64,000 bases of DNA from Clostridia bacterium (GCA_017399405.1 JAFQCT010000006.1:1-64000), one strand, 5' to 3'; shown: positions 1 through 8,972, counted from the stretch's first letter. Notes: a model not told the origin generated them from the sequence alone. Numbers and translations: made by a program.

Positions 1-25
1 GGTGGCAAAATCGAAGATTTTGACG

Positions 26-106
26 GAGGGAGAGATAAAGTACTTAACGGCTCGTATCTCTCCCTCAGTCTCGCTAACGCTCGACAGCTCCCTCGTCAGA
101 GGGAGC
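26..106. repeat. Structured dispersed repeat, family A copy 1
   Basis: Two nested inverted repeats are visible. GAGGGAGAGATA (26-37) pairs perfectly with TATCTCTCCCTC (55-66), and GCTCCCTC (87-94) pairs with GAGGGAGC (99-106) over a GTCA loop and is followed by an A-run. The 62-106 part aligns with the reverse complement of 9421-9463: the blocks CCCTCAGTC, GACAGCTCCC and GGGAGC are shared in order and only the loops differ. It is therefore a dispersed non-coding element, probably MITE-like. No ORF lies in it. The remaining sequence up to 232 shows nothing I can name. Confidence 0.7.
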
Positions 107-232
107 AAAAAAACAAACACATAAAACAGTTAGACAAACTCAAATTTATCAAACAATTCACTTGTTAAAGTTGCACTTGAAATACATACAATCTTTATAC
201 AATATTACCTGTCAAAAGTTTAACAAATTTTA

Positions 233-261
233 TTGACAATTTTTAGTACGCGTGCTAAAAT
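233..261 (+). promoter_or_regulatory. Promoter of the tetR-LRR operon
   Basis: TTGACA at 233-238 and TAAAAT at 256-261 are separated by 17 bp, a near-consensus vegetative promoter. The spacer is almost filled by the first palindromic operator (241-260), so a bound repressor would block polymerase directly. The tetR start lies 56 bp downstream of the -10 box. Confidence 0.8.
241..260. promoter_or_regulatory. Operator O1 (probable TetR site)
   Basis: The core TTAGTACGCGTGCTAA (243-258) is a near-perfect palindrome with one mismatched pair. It occupies the -35/-10 spacer of the promoter in front of the TetR gene. An identical core recurs 33 bp downstream. Binding by the adjacent TetR protein is inferred from position, since TetR regulators usually control their own promoter. 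Confidence 0.75.
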
Positions 262-273
262 AGGATATATCCT

Positions 274-293
274 AATTAGTACGCGTGCTAATT
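274..293. promoter_or_regulatory. Operator O2 (probable TetR site)
   Basis: This is the second exact copy of the 16-bp core TTAGTACGCGTGCTAA (276-291), centred 33 bp or about three helical turns after O1. Both sites would thus lie on the same DNA face. A separate perfect palindrome, TAGGATATATCCTA (261-274), fills the gap between them. O2 lies in the expected start region of the transcript, just before the ribosome-binding site. Confidence 0.75.
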
Positions 294-317
294 TGCTTGG
301 AGGAGGGGTAGTTCCAA

Positions 318-1019
318 ATGGCTCGAAGAAAATCCAATTTAACAAAACTTGAGATTATGCAGGTTGCAATGCGAATGTTTCTTGAAAAAGGATTTACAAA
401 CACTTCGGCAAAAGCAATCAGCAATGAGCTTAATATAAGTACAGGTAATCTTACATTTTATTTTCCCACAAAAGAGCATATGCTTTTAGAACTCACTAAA
501 GAGATTACAGCGTTTCATACAAAGTGCATTGATAAGGTTGAAAAAGAAAATGATGATTTATTCTCTTACTGTTGGGAAATTATTGCACAGATTATGTTGT
601 GCGAAGAAAACGAACAGGCAAAAGACATTTATCTTGCGATTTATTCATATCCATTAACACTTAATTATGTTAAGGAATGGACAGCTGAAAAAAATCAAAG
701 GATTTTAGGCGACAGACTTAAAGATTGGAATTATGAAAGATTTAGACGAGTTGAAAATGTAACATGTTGTATTGAACGAAGTGCTCTAACAGAGCCATGT
801 ACCGACATTTACACAATAGAAGATAAAATAAGACTTATATTAACTTGTCTGTTAAAAATATATGACATTAATTTAGAAGAACGAGAAAAGGTAATCAAAA
901 AAATTCTTGATACCGATTATCACAAAATGGGACACGACCTGTTAAAGCAATTAACAAAATATGTTGAAAATCAAAATAAACAAGCATTAGAAAATGCAAA
1001 AACTAAAACGAGGAAATAA
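318..1019 (+). CDS. TetR/AcrR-family transcriptional regulator
   Basis: This is probably a one-component repressor of its own operon. Residues about 10-57 form a TetR N-terminal helix-turn-helix, with the typical order LFLEKGF-like helix, then TSAKAISNELNISTGNLTFYF, then a KEHML segment. The remaining ~170 residues form a helical ligand/dimer domain with no recognisable ligand signature. GGAGGAGG at 299-306 supports the ATG at 318. The next gene begins 2 bp after the stop codon, so the regulator and the secreted LRR protein are almost certainly co-transcribed. Two identical palindromes overlap the promoter. The ligand is unknown. The family call is firm. Confidence 0.88.
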   Translation: MARRKSNLTKLEIMQVAMRMFLEKGFTNTSAKAISNELNISTGNLTFYFPTKEHMLLELTKEITAFHTKCIDKVEKENDDLFSYCWEIIAQIMLCEENEQAKDIYLAIYSYPLTLNYVKEWTAEKNQRILGDRLKDWNYERFRRVENVTCCIERSALTEPCTDIYTIEDKIRLILTCLLKIYDINLEEREKVIKKILDTDYHKMGHDLLKQLTKYVENQNKQALENAKTKTRK

Positions 1020-1021
1020 CA

Positions 1022-3235
1022 ATGAAAAGAACAAAACGAATACTCTGCATAGTACTTTCAGTTATTATGTTATTAACCATATTGCCTATAAACTCAATGG
1101 CGATTCCTGAAATGGACCTTGGTGGTACTTGTGGTGATAATCTTGAATGGTATTTCAAATATGATACAAAAACTTTAACAATTTATGGCACAGGTCCAAT
1201 GTATGATTATGATTTTTACCAAACTCCGTGGTATGTGCGCGATTTATATATTGAAAATGTTGTTGTAAAGTCAGGGGTAACATCAATCGGTAATTTTGCT
1301 TTTTATGGTTTAAGCAACGCCGCCAAAATAGATATTCCTGACTCGGTACAATCAATAGGCGAAAGAGCTTTTAGCTACACAAAAATTAGTGAAGTAAAAT
1401 TACCTGATGGTATAACCGAAATCAGTACAGGTGCATTTCGTAGTTGTTCTTCTTTAAGAAGTGTTACATCACTTCCAAATAGCATAACTTCGATTGGTGT
1501 TGATGCTTTTAGTTCCTGTAATAATATGAACACTTTTGTGGTGCCAGATGGAGTCACTACAATTAACAATTATGCTTTTTCCAGTTGTTCAAATCTTTCT
1601 ATGTTGGTGATTCCTGACAGTGTTACACACATAGGCGAAACTACTCTTCAGTATTTAGATGCACTCAAATATGTGCATTATTTAGGCACACCTGAACAAT
1701 GGGAAACAATAACTAAAAGTGACAAGATTCATCCAGATATTCATTATTGCGTAGAAAAACAAGGAACTTATACAAGCTGTGACCAAGAATATGTTAACGA
1801 TGGTTGGTATTGTAATGATTGCCAAGTCTATGTTAAGGGTGGAGAATCTGTTCCTGCAGGTCATATTTTAGAAAATGGCTATTGCACAAAATGTGATTAT
1901 TCAGAAACGCCAACATTAAATGAAAACAGTCAATATGAAATTAGTAATCGTGCAGAGCTTTTGTGGTTTGCAGAACAGTATAACGCAGGAAATCTTGGCT
2001 CATCGGCAAATGCAGTTTTAACTAATGACATTGACCTTGAAAACACTGAATTTACACCAATAGGTAATTCATCAAAAAGGTATGTAGGTATTTTTGATGG
2101 TCAGGGTTATTCAATAAACAATTTCAAAATGACTATCAGCAAAGGTGGTTATTATGGGCTATTCGGCTATGTCGATGGTAAAGATACTGCCGGTAAAACT
2201 GTAATTAAAAACTTTACAATAAACGGCAATGTAACAACTGCACTCACATCAAAAACTGACACTTGGTACGGTGTGGTTGGTCAGGCGGATGGTAAAACCG
2301 AAATTATAAATGTGCAATCTTCAGTTAACTACACAGCAGGGGATACATACTACAAAAAATTTGTAGGTGGTATTGTTGGTCAAACAGGCGATATTACAAT
2401 CAGTAAATGCTCATTTGATGGCACTCTTGATTTAGGCACTTCTTCTGTTGACTGTGTAGGTGGTATTGCAGCATATTCTTATAATGGAAAAATTGTTTCA
2501 ATTACAGATTGTGCATTTACAGGTGCAATTAATTCAGATTACACTTCTGCTTCTCAGATTGGTGGACTCGTTGGCTACTATAATGGCGAAAACGGAAGAA
2601 ATATGACAATTACAAATAGTATTTCAGTAGGTGATATCACTCTTGATGGAGCAACTACTAAAGCGGGTGCAATTTTCGGTGTGCTTAACAATCATACTGT
2701 AGCACAAGCAGAAGCTAAGTTTACAAATAACTACTATTGTTCAACCTTGAATCCTTGTGGCACAGGTAATGCAACTGCTATATTTGTAGAGAAAGAAAAG
2801 GTTGAATCAGGCGAATTTGCATACTTTTTACAAGAAAATAGTACGGAAGATATTTGGGGTCAAAATATCGACTATCATCCACCGTATGATAAGCACCCTG
2901 TAATGTATGGTATGGAAGTCCAGAAAAATCAAATTGGTGGTTGTTGTGAAGTAAACTACATTTATAGCTACTCAAACTATGTTGAAGACCCAATTTCATA
3001 CCACTATTTTGGTGTTTACAATGGCGTAAAATCTTGTGGTTGTGGAATCTTGTATGGCAATGTAAATTATGATGAAGTAGTTGACCATATCGACTACATG
3101 GCATTGGTTTCACACACAATCAAACAATTTTATCAGATTGCAGACGAAAAAAAGTTTTCAGCAGACCTTAACGGAGACGGTGCACTTGATGCCTTTGATG
3201 TAATAGCATTAGATTTACATTTAGCACAAGAATAA
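1022..3235 (+). CDS. Secreted BspA-like LRR protein with GLUG motifs and a dockerin-like C-terminus
   Basis: This is a predicted exported adhesion or binding protein. Residues 1-28 look like a signal peptide: KR-rich start, hydrophobic core, then an SMA-type cleavage site. Residues ~35-70 carry the module GTCGDNLEW...TLTIYGTG that also occurs in the two other LRR proteins here. LRR_5-type repeats (IPDSVQSIGERAF style) follow to ~240, then a Cys-rich segment with CNDC and CTKC (~245-295). GLUG-like GGIVGQ and GGLVGYY repeats lie around 330-600. The last ~60 residues hold GNVNYDEVVDHIDYMAL and ADLNGDGALDAFDVIAL, which match the paired Ca-binding helices of type I dockerins; the first loop is degenerate. 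It is likely in one operon with tetR. A cohesin partner is not visible. Confidence 0.82.
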   Translation: MKRTKRILCIVLSVIMLLTILPINSMAIPEMDLGGTCGDNLEWYFKYDTKTLTIYGTGPMYDYDFYQTPWYVRDLYIENVVVKSGVTSIGNFAFYGLSNAAKIDIPDSVQSIGERAFSYTKISEVKLPDGITEISTGAFRSCSSLRSVTSLPNSITSIGVDAFSSCNNMNTFVVPDGVTTINNYAFSSCSNLSMLVIPDSVTHIGETTLQYLDALKYVHYLGTPEQWETITKSDKIHPDIHYCVEKQGTYTSCDQEYVNDGWYCNDCQVYVKGGESVPAGHILENGYCTKCDYSETPTLNENSQYEISNRAELLWFAEQYNAGNLGSSANAVLTNDIDLENTEFTPIGNSSKRYVGIFDGQGYSINNFKMTISKGGYYGLFGYVDGKDTAGKTVIKNFTINGNVTTALTSKTDTWYGVVGQADGKTEIINVQSSVNYTAGDTYYKKFVGGIVGQTGDITISKCSFDGTLDLGTSSVDCVGGIAAYSYNGKIVSITDCAFTGAINSDYTSASQIGGLVGYYNGENGRNMTITNSISVGDITLDGATTKAGAIFGVLNNHTVAQAEAKFTNNYYCSTLNPCGTGNATAIFVEKEKVESGEFAYFLQENSTEDIWGQNIDYHPPYDKHPVMYGMEVQKNQIGGCCEVNYIYSYSNYVEDPISYHYFGVYNGVKSCGCGILYGNVNYDEVVDHIDYMALVSHTIKQFYQIADEKKFSADLNGDGALDAFDVIALDLHLAQE

Positions 3236-3260
3236 ATCAATTATAAAAAGGAGAGTTGTT

Positions 3261-5882
3261 ATGAAAAACACAAGAAAAGTTTTAGCAATAATTATGGTGG
3301 TGGCAATGTGTTTCAGTATGTTCTCACATACTGCATTTGCTAACGCTACAACAATTGCAGAGGGTACAGCAGGTGAGAGCGTAACTTGGGTACTCACCGA
3401 TGATGGTGTACTCACAATAAGCGGTACAGGTGCAATGAATACAGATTGGTACTCACCACCTTGGAAAGAATATAATGAGTCAATTACAGAAGTTGTAGTT
3501 GAAGAAGGTATTACAAAGATTCCTAATACAGCATTCTGTTATGCAGAAAATCTTGTTACAATAACAGTGCCTTCAACCGTTACAGAAATTGAATCGTTTT
3601 TTGTTTGGGGAAATTATAGCCTTGAATCAATAAATGTAGCTGAAGATAACACAGTTTATAAAGATATTGATGGTGTTCTTTTTACAGAAGATGAAAAAAC
3701 AATTGTAACATATCCTATGAATAAAGCGGGTGCTGAATACACAATTCCTGCTTCTGTTGAAACAATTGGAGCGTATGCGTTTTTGGATAATGTATCACTT
3801 AAATCAGTAGTTGTGCCTGACACGGTAACATCTCTTGGTGGCTGTGCTTTTGAGTATTCCACAATAGACTCAATAAATCTTGGCAATGGTATTACAGAAA
3901 TTCCATACTCTTGTTTTGCACATGCTTCTGTTAAATCAATTGTTATTCCTGATTCTGTAAAAACTATTGGACAGAGTGCGTTTTGGGATGTAGATGAACT
4001 TGAAACACTGATTATTGGTTCAGGTGTTGAAACAATTGATTCTTATATTTTTGAATATACCGATGCTCTTTCAGTTATCCATTATAAAGGTACACAAGAA
4101 GACTGGGATGCAATTTCAATTCACGAAGAAAACGAAGGCCTTAACAGTAAAGAGCTTCACTTTATTTCAGGTGAAATTAAAGAAGGCACTGAACCTACTT
4201 GTGTTGACGGTCACACAGCAGGTATTTACTGCGATACTTGTGAAGCATATTTAACAGGTGAAGTAATCGAAGCTGTTGATGAACACAATTATGATGACGG
4301 TGTTGTATATGGTCCTTATTGCACAGCAGACGGCTATACATTATACACTTGTACAGTATGTGGTGATGGTTACACAGATAACGAAACTGAAATGACTGGT
4401 CACGCAATCGGTGATGACGGTTTATGCGAAACTTGTGGCGAAGAATGTGAGCATGCAGATGAAGAAATCAACGGTAAATGTGATTACTGTGGTTTTGAAT
4501 TTGACTATGAAGAAATCTATTTTGAAGAAATCAATACAGTTCATATCCCTGAAGAACATGTGCCCGTTATCGTTAAATTCACATCAACAATAAACGGTTG
4601 GCTTGTGCTCGTTTCTGACAATGGTGGCGACGATGAAAATAATGACCCTTATGTTGAGGTTTATGACAGCAATGGTGACTATGTAGAAGATGATGATGAC
4701 CACGATTATAATGATTCTTTGAATTTCTATTGCGAATTTGAAGCAGAAGCAGGCGAAACATATTATATAGCATTGTATTCATACGATTCAGATGTTGAAT
4801 ATGATTATATCGTTACAAAACATGTTGGTATTGACCACCAGCCAACAGCAGCCGAGCCTTATGTAACACTTACTTGGGATGTTGAAGCAGAATACCAGTG
4901 GTATCTTTTAGATGGAGATGAAGAAGTTGCAATAGATGGTGAAACCGAAGCGACTCTTAAAAATCCCAAAATCGGTTCAGAATATGGTTGTTTGGTAACA
5001 TATAATGGTGTTGAAATTTATTCAGATATTTTGTTCTACGGATACGCAATCACACATCAGCCAACAGCAAAAGAACCTTATGTTGAACTTAATGACGATA
5101 CAGATGCAACATATCAATGGTATAGTGCAAAAGAAGCAAATGTTGAGCTTACAGATGAGAATACAATTCCATTCCCAAGCGAAGACGAGGGCCCAGTCTA
5201 TGACGCAGAAAAAGGTTGGTCAAATGGCGTTTACGTAGGCAGATTAGAAGGAACATATGAAGGTTATGTTTATTTTATAACTTCACTTAAAGCGGATGAT
5301 ATAATGTCGATTGAGCTTTCAGGTGATTATTATTCTTTTGTTGCAATTATAGATTCATTCTCATTCAATATAATTGATGAAATCGATGTTGATGAGAATG
5401 GCAAATGTGAATTTACTGCGAAAGAAGATGGTGACTATTCAGTTGTTGCATTTAGACCTGTTGATGGCGATGAAGTTTTTGTAAAAGCATATATGGATGG
5501 CTACGAATATACAAAAATTGAAGGCGCAACAAGTGCTGAATATACACCTACAGAAGATGGACTTTATGCTTGTGAAGTAACATTTGCAGATGATACAACA
5601 GAAATGTCAAGGGTGTTTGAAAAGAAAACTGCACCTGCCGGCGAAGATGATAATACAGGTGGAAACGCAGGCGAAAACACAGGTAATAACACAGGCGACA
5701 ATACAGGTAGCAACGCAGATAATGATGAAAGCACAAAACCTGCACCAAAACCTGAAATTCCAAACACAGACGCAACTGTGAATAATGCAAATAGCAATGG
5801 TTGGTTTGCTGTTATGCTTACATTGTCTATGGGTTTGGTGCTCGTAATGACAACAAGCAAAAAAAGAGTATCTTCAAAATAA
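3261..5882 (+). CDS. Secreted BspA-like LRR protein with C-terminal membrane anchor
   Basis: The protein has 873 residues with a signal peptide (1-28, ending AFA) and the shared GTAGESVTW...LTISGTGAM module. LRR_5 repeats run to about residue 300. Paired CxxC and His segments (CDTC, CTVC, CETC, CDYC) occupy ~310-405. A PPC-like beta segment and Ig-like segments marked by YQWY follow. The tail holds an NTGxN-rich linker, PEIPNTDA, a hydrophobic segment (WFAVMLTLSMGLVLVM) and the basic end KKRVSSK. IPNTD resembles a divergent LPXTG sorting signal, but this is unproven; a plain membrane anchor also fits. The gene lies 25 bp after the previous one behind a clear RBS (AAAAGGAG), so it is probably third in the tetR operon. 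Confidence 0.8.
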   Translation: MKNTRKVLAIIMVVAMCFSMFSHTAFANATTIAEGTAGESVTWVLTDDGVLTISGTGAMNTDWYSPPWKEYNESITEVVVEEGITKIPNTAFCYAENLVTITVPSTVTEIESFFVWGNYSLESINVAEDNTVYKDIDGVLFTEDEKTIVTYPMNKAGAEYTIPASVETIGAYAFLDNVSLKSVVVPDTVTSLGGCAFEYSTIDSINLGNGITEIPYSCFAHASVKSIVIPDSVKTIGQSAFWDVDELETLIIGSGVETIDSYIFEYTDALSVIHYKGTQEDWDAISIHEENEGLNSKELHFISGEIKEGTEPTCVDGHTAGIYCDTCEAYLTGEVIEAVDEHNYDDGVVYGPYCTADGYTLYTCTVCGDGYTDNETEMTGHAIGDDGLCETCGEECEHADEEINGKCDYCGFEFDYEEIYFEEINTVHIPEEHVPVIVKFTSTINGWLVLVSDNGGDDENNDPYVEVYDSNGDYVEDDDDHDYNDSLNFYCEFEAEAGETYYIALYSYDSDVEYDYIVTKHVGIDHQPTAAEPYVTLTWDVEAEYQWYLLDGDEEVAIDGETEATLKNPKIGSEYGCLVTYNGVEIYSDILFYGYAITHQPTAKEPYVELNDDTDATYQWYSAKEANVELTDENTIPFPSEDEGPVYDAEKGWSNGVYVGRLEGTYEGYVYFITSLKADDIMSIELSGDYYSFVAIIDSFSFNIIDEIDVDENGKCEFTAKEDGDYSVVAFRPVDGDEVFVKAYMDGYEYTKIEGATSAEYTPTEDGLYACEVTFADDTTEMSRVFEKKTAPAGEDDNTGGNAGENTGNNTGDNTGSNADNDESTKPAPKPEIPNTDATVNNANSNGWFAVMLTLSMGLVLVMTTSKKRVSSK

Positions 5883-5896
5883 AAACTAAATAAATA

Positions 5897-5930
5897 AAAA
5901 AGGAACAGTTCAGATGAACTGTTCCTTTTT
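5897..5930. terminator. Bidirectional terminator
   Basis: AAAAAGGAACAGTTCA pairs perfectly with TGAACTGTTCCTTTTT across a 2-nt centre. It sits between the convergent LRR gene and the SCP2-like gene and has A/T tails on both sides. Confidence 0.9.
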
Positions 5931-5942
5931 TGTAGTTAAGTC

Positions 5943-6266
5943 TTATTTTACAAGGTTAATTACTGTAAGCACTGCACCTGCATCGCCTTCAATCGCTACC
6001 TTGCCCTTATTGTATGCTTCAATAGGGTCAAGTTTACCGTCAACAAGTTTAATAAGATTTGTTGGGTTAACAGTTACAATAGCGTGTCTGTCATAGTATT
6101 CATAAGGCTCAACATTAACATTGTGGTCTTTAACTTCAATATAGAAAATACCATTTACATTTTTGCCTTCAAGGTTAATCTGCAAAGCAACAACGCCGTC
6201 AATATTTGATGCGTCTGTATCTGCAAACTTTGCCTTAACTTTTGCTACAACCTGTTCGTATGTCAT
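5943..6266 (-). CDS. SCP2 sterol-carrier-like small protein
   Basis: This 107-residue protein has the overall pattern of a bacterial SCP2 domain. An N-terminal helix is followed by VVALQINLEGKNVNGIFYIEV strands, a strand ending AIVTVNPTNLIKLVDGKLDPIEAYNKGKVAIEGDAGAVL, and a short C-terminal hydrophobic helix. SCP2 folds bind lipids or acyl-CoA, and stand-alone copies in clostridia have no assigned role. It is transcribed alone, from its own promoter at 6296-6324, with a GGAG RBS, and ends at a shared terminator. The family call is good; the function is open. Confidence 0.72.
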   Translation of the reverse strand: MTYEQVVAKVKAKFADTDASNIDGVVALQINLEGKNVNGIFYIEVKDHNVNVEPYEYYDRHAIVTVNPTNLIKLVDGKLDPIEAYNKGKVAIEGDAGAVLTVINLVK

Positions 6267-6295
6267 TATGTTTCACTCCTATTCATTTTTTTATA

Positions 6296-6324
6296 ATTTT
6301 ATCATAAACATATTTTCTTTGCAA
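6296..6324 (-). promoter_or_regulatory. Promoter of the SCP2-like gene
   Basis: Read on the minus strand, TTGCAA (6324-6319) and TAAAAT (6301-6296) are separated by 17 bp, 30 bp before the start codon. Confidence 0.55.
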
Positions 6325-6372
6325 ATTTCAAAACTACTGAAAACCCATTGGAAAAGGGCTAAAAAACACGCA

Positions 6373-6395
6373 AAATTGGTCGTTTTAACCAATTT
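6373..6395. repeat. Short inverted repeat in the intergenic region
   Basis: AAATTGGT (6373-6380) and ACCAATTT (6388-6395) flank a 7-nt loop. It lies between the divergent SCP2-like and hydrolase promoters. It could be an operator or a weak hairpin. The rest of the 305-bp gap (6267-6571) holds only the two promoters. Confidence 0.35.
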
Positions 6396-6489
6396 ATATA
6401 ACTAAAATATATAAAAAATCACGAAAAAGTTTTGCCGGTAATAGCGAAGTTTACAAAAATTATTTTTTTGAAAAAATTACAGATTTTTA

Positions 6490-6518
6490 ATGACAAAAAC
6501 AGTCTTTTGTAGTATAAT
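6490..6518 (+). promoter_or_regulatory. Promoter of the hydrolase-miaB run
   Basis: ATGACA (6490-6495) and a perfect TATAAT (6513-6518) are 17 bp apart, upstream of the alpha/beta hydrolase gene. Confidence 0.6.
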
Positions 6519-6571
6519 AAATTGATATTATGCATTATTATGCACAAATATACTTTTTGGAGGGAAAAGTT

Positions 6572-7516
6572 ATGGCATTGGTAAAAAAAGAGGCTTATTT
6601 CAACTCATCAAATGGTGTAAATAAAATCAGAACTCTCATCTGGGAAGATGACGAATTAACACCTATCGGTATTGTTCAACTTACTCACGGTATGGCTGAA
6701 CATATTGCCCGTTATGACGCTTTTGCAAGTTTTTTGGCATCTAACGGATTCGTAGTTTGCGGTAATGACCATTTAGGTCACGGTAAGAGTATTGACAGTC
6801 GTGCAGAAATCGGATTTATGGGTGAAGAAAATGGTGACAAGCGTCTTGTTGACGATATGCACATTCTCACAAAAATTATGAAAAAGAGAAACCCTGATAT
6901 TCCGTATTTCCTTTTTGGTCATTCAATGGGCTCATTCTGTGCAAGAATTTATGCTACTCATTTCGGAAGTGAACTTGACGGTGTAATCCTTTGCGGAACA
7001 GGTGATATGCCTGACCTTATCAATGCAGGTGTTGACCTTATTGATATGCTCGTTGCAAAGTATGGTGTTATGAGAAGAGTTGACAAAGTTGCTGAAATTA
7101 TGAATAAAGGATTTTCTGCTATGTCACCAAAGAAAGAAGAAAGTGCACTCGCTTGGCTTTCAGAAAATGCAGATAACCGTCTTGCATATTCAAATGACGA
7201 ACTTTGCGGATTTACATACACACTTGCAGGCTACAGAGATATTTACAACATTATGCGTGAGGCTTGTGATTCAGCATGGGCTTACAGAATGCCAAAAGAA
7301 TTACCTGTTATGATTATTTCAGGTGCTAACGACCCTGTTGGTATGAACGGTAAAGGTGTATTGGCGGTTGCAGATAGTCTTGCAGGTGCAGGAATTGACC
7401 CAACAACAATTTTGTATCCGGGTATGCGTCACGAAATCCTTAACGAAACAGATAACGATGTTGTATTCAACGATGTCCTTAAATTTTTATTATCTATCTA
7501 TACAAAGGAAGCATAA
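6572..7516 (+). CDS. Alpha/beta hydrolase, lysophospholipase/S33-like
   Basis: This is a cytoplasmic serine hydrolase of the Hydrolase_4 (monoglyceride lipase-like) type. QLTHGMAEHIARYDAF forms the oxyanion-hole region, GNDHLGHGKS is typical of the subgroup, and GHSMGS (nucleophile elbow, Ser about residue 110) carries the catalytic Ser. The Asp is probably in SGANDPVG and the His in PGMRHEILNE. The start is placed at ATG 6572 because TTTGGAGGG (6557-6564) precedes it; an upstream in-frame ATG at 6530 has no RBS. miaB starts 2 bp after the stop, which implies co-transcription. The substrate is not predictable. Confidence 0.85.
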   Translation: MALVKKEAYFNSSNGVNKIRTLIWEDDELTPIGIVQLTHGMAEHIARYDAFASFLASNGFVVCGNDHLGHGKSIDSRAEIGFMGEENGDKRLVDDMHILTKIMKKRNPDIPYFLFGHSMGSFCARIYATHFGSELDGVILCGTGDMPDLINAGVDLIDMLVAKYGVMRRVDKVAEIMNKGFSAMSPKKEESALAWLSENADNRLAYSNDELCGFTYTLAGYRDIYNIMREACDSAWAYRMPKELPVMIISGANDPVGMNGKGVLAVADSLAGAGIDPTTILYPGMRHEILNETDNDVVFNDVLKFLLSIYTKEA

Positions 7517-7518
7517 AA

Positions 7519-8928
7519 TTGACAAATTTTGTAAGCAAAGAACAAATCCAGTTACAAAAGAATATAGCAGAAGATGTGAAAGAACTTCTTTTACTTCGTT
7601 ACGGGACAAGTCCTAAAGCCTTTGTACATACATACGGTTGTCAAGGTAATGTTGCCGATAGTGAACGCATTAAAGGTCAACTCTCTATGATGGGTTACAC
7701 TATGACCGAAGAAAAAGAAGAGGCAGATTTAATTCTTTACAACACCTGTGCAATCCGTGAACACGCTGAAGACCGTGTTTTTGGTAATGTTGGTGCAATC
7801 AAGAAGTTAAAGCAATCAAATCCCAATCTCATAATCGCACTTTGCGGTTGTATGATGCAACAAACTCACATTCGCGAAAAGTTACAGAAAAGTTACCCGT
7901 TTGTTGATATAGTTTTCGGCACACATAATCAACATAAAGTGCCTGAAATCTTCAAATCATACTTAACACGCGGTAAACGATTTTTTGCCGATATGACTGA
8001 AACTAATCAGGTTGCCGAGGGTATTCCCGCACTTCGCGATAACTCTGCAAAAGCGTGGTTACCTATTATGTATGGTTGCGATAACTTCTGTACTTATTGT
8101 GTTGTGCCTTATGTAAGAGGAAGAGAGCGTAGCCGAAAATCAGCGGATATTATTGCAGAAGCAAAGCAGATTATCGCCGAGGGTTACAAGGATATTACGC
8201 TTTTAGGTCAGAATGTTAATTCATACGGTAAAGGTCTTGACGAAGATATAAACTTTTCAAAACTTATTCGTGAAATCAACGCGTTAGAGGGCGATTTCAC
8301 AATCCGTTTTATGACTTCTCATCCTAAAGATTGCACAAAAGAGCTTATTGACACAATCGCAGAATGTGAAAAAGCATCAAAACACATTCATCTTCCTGTG
8401 CAGTCGGGTAATAATAGGATTCTTAAAGAAATGAATCGTCGCTATACCCGTGAAAAATACCTTGAACTCGTAAATTATGCTAAAGAAAAGATTGAAGGAT
8501 TGTCCCTTACAAGTGATATAATCGTTGGTTTTCCCAGTGAAACTTATGAGGAATTTTGCGATACTTTGTCACTTGTGAAAGAGGTTGGCTACACATCACT
8601 TTTTACATTCATTTTTTCATCAAGAAAAGGTACAAAAGCAGCAGAAATGCCTGACCCAGTACCTTACGAAGAAAAAAATAAATGGTTTAAGGAACTTTGC
8701 GACTTGCAAGAAGAAATAGCAAGTACCCATAGTGCAAATATGAAAGGCAAAACCTACCGTGTACTTTGTGAGGGTAAAAGCAAAACATTAGATGGTTATA
8801 TGGCAGGTCGTACTGACGGTAATGTGATTATTGAATTTCCGTCACAAAATGAAGATTTAATCGGCAAATTCTGTAATGTGAAAGTTACAGAGCCGTTAAA
8901 TTGGTTAGTTCGTGGAGAATTAGCCTAA
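7519..8928 (+). CDS. miaB: tRNA-2-methylthio-N6-dimethylallyladenosine synthase
   Basis: MiaB adds the methylthio group at position 37 of tRNAs that already carry i6A, using two [4Fe-4S] clusters and SAM. The N-terminal UPF0004 domain shows TYGCQGN, NTCAIRE and CGCMMQQ cysteines. The radical-SAM motif is CDNFCTYC (about residue 190) followed by VPYVRGRERSR. The C-terminal part has the TRAM domain. The length of 469 is normal. The start is TTG at 7519, 7 nt after AAGGAAG; no ATG is nearby. miaA, which makes the i6A substrate, lies 6 kb downstream at 14720. Confidence 0.95.
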   Translation: MTNFVSKEQIQLQKNIAEDVKELLLLRYGTSPKAFVHTYGCQGNVADSERIKGQLSMMGYTMTEEKEEADLILYNTCAIREHAEDRVFGNVGAIKKLKQSNPNLIIALCGCMMQQTHIREKLQKSYPFVDIVFGTHNQHKVPEIFKSYLTRGKRFFADMTETNQVAEGIPALRDNSAKAWLPIMYGCDNFCTYCVVPYVRGRERSRKSADIIAEAKQIIAEGYKDITLLGQNVNSYGKGLDEDINFSKLIREINALEGDFTIRFMTSHPKDCTKELIDTIAECEKASKHIHLPVQSGNNRILKEMNRRYTREKYLELVNYAKEKIEGLSLTSDIIVGFPSETYEEFCDTLSLVKEVGYTSLFTFIFSSRKGTKAAEMPDPVPYEEKNKWFKELCDLQEEIASTHSANMKGKTYRVLCEGKSKTLDGYMAGRTDGNVIIEFPSQNEDLIGKFCNVKVTEPLNWLVRGELA

Positions 8929-8972
8929 TAAATAAGTCAAAAAATATGTAAAAATAAAGGAGTTAGAAACTT

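Noticed and set aside
1155-5860. Several 60-113 codon reading frames on the minus strand across the LRR genes (for example 2778-3119 and 5564-5860)
   Set aside because: They mirror the biased codons of real plus-strand genes, lack RBS sequences and encode Cys/His- or Ser-rich strings without family resemblance.
6530-6571. Upstream ATG extension of the alpha/beta hydrolase
   Set aside because: No RBS stands before ATG 6530, while a strong one precedes ATG 6572.
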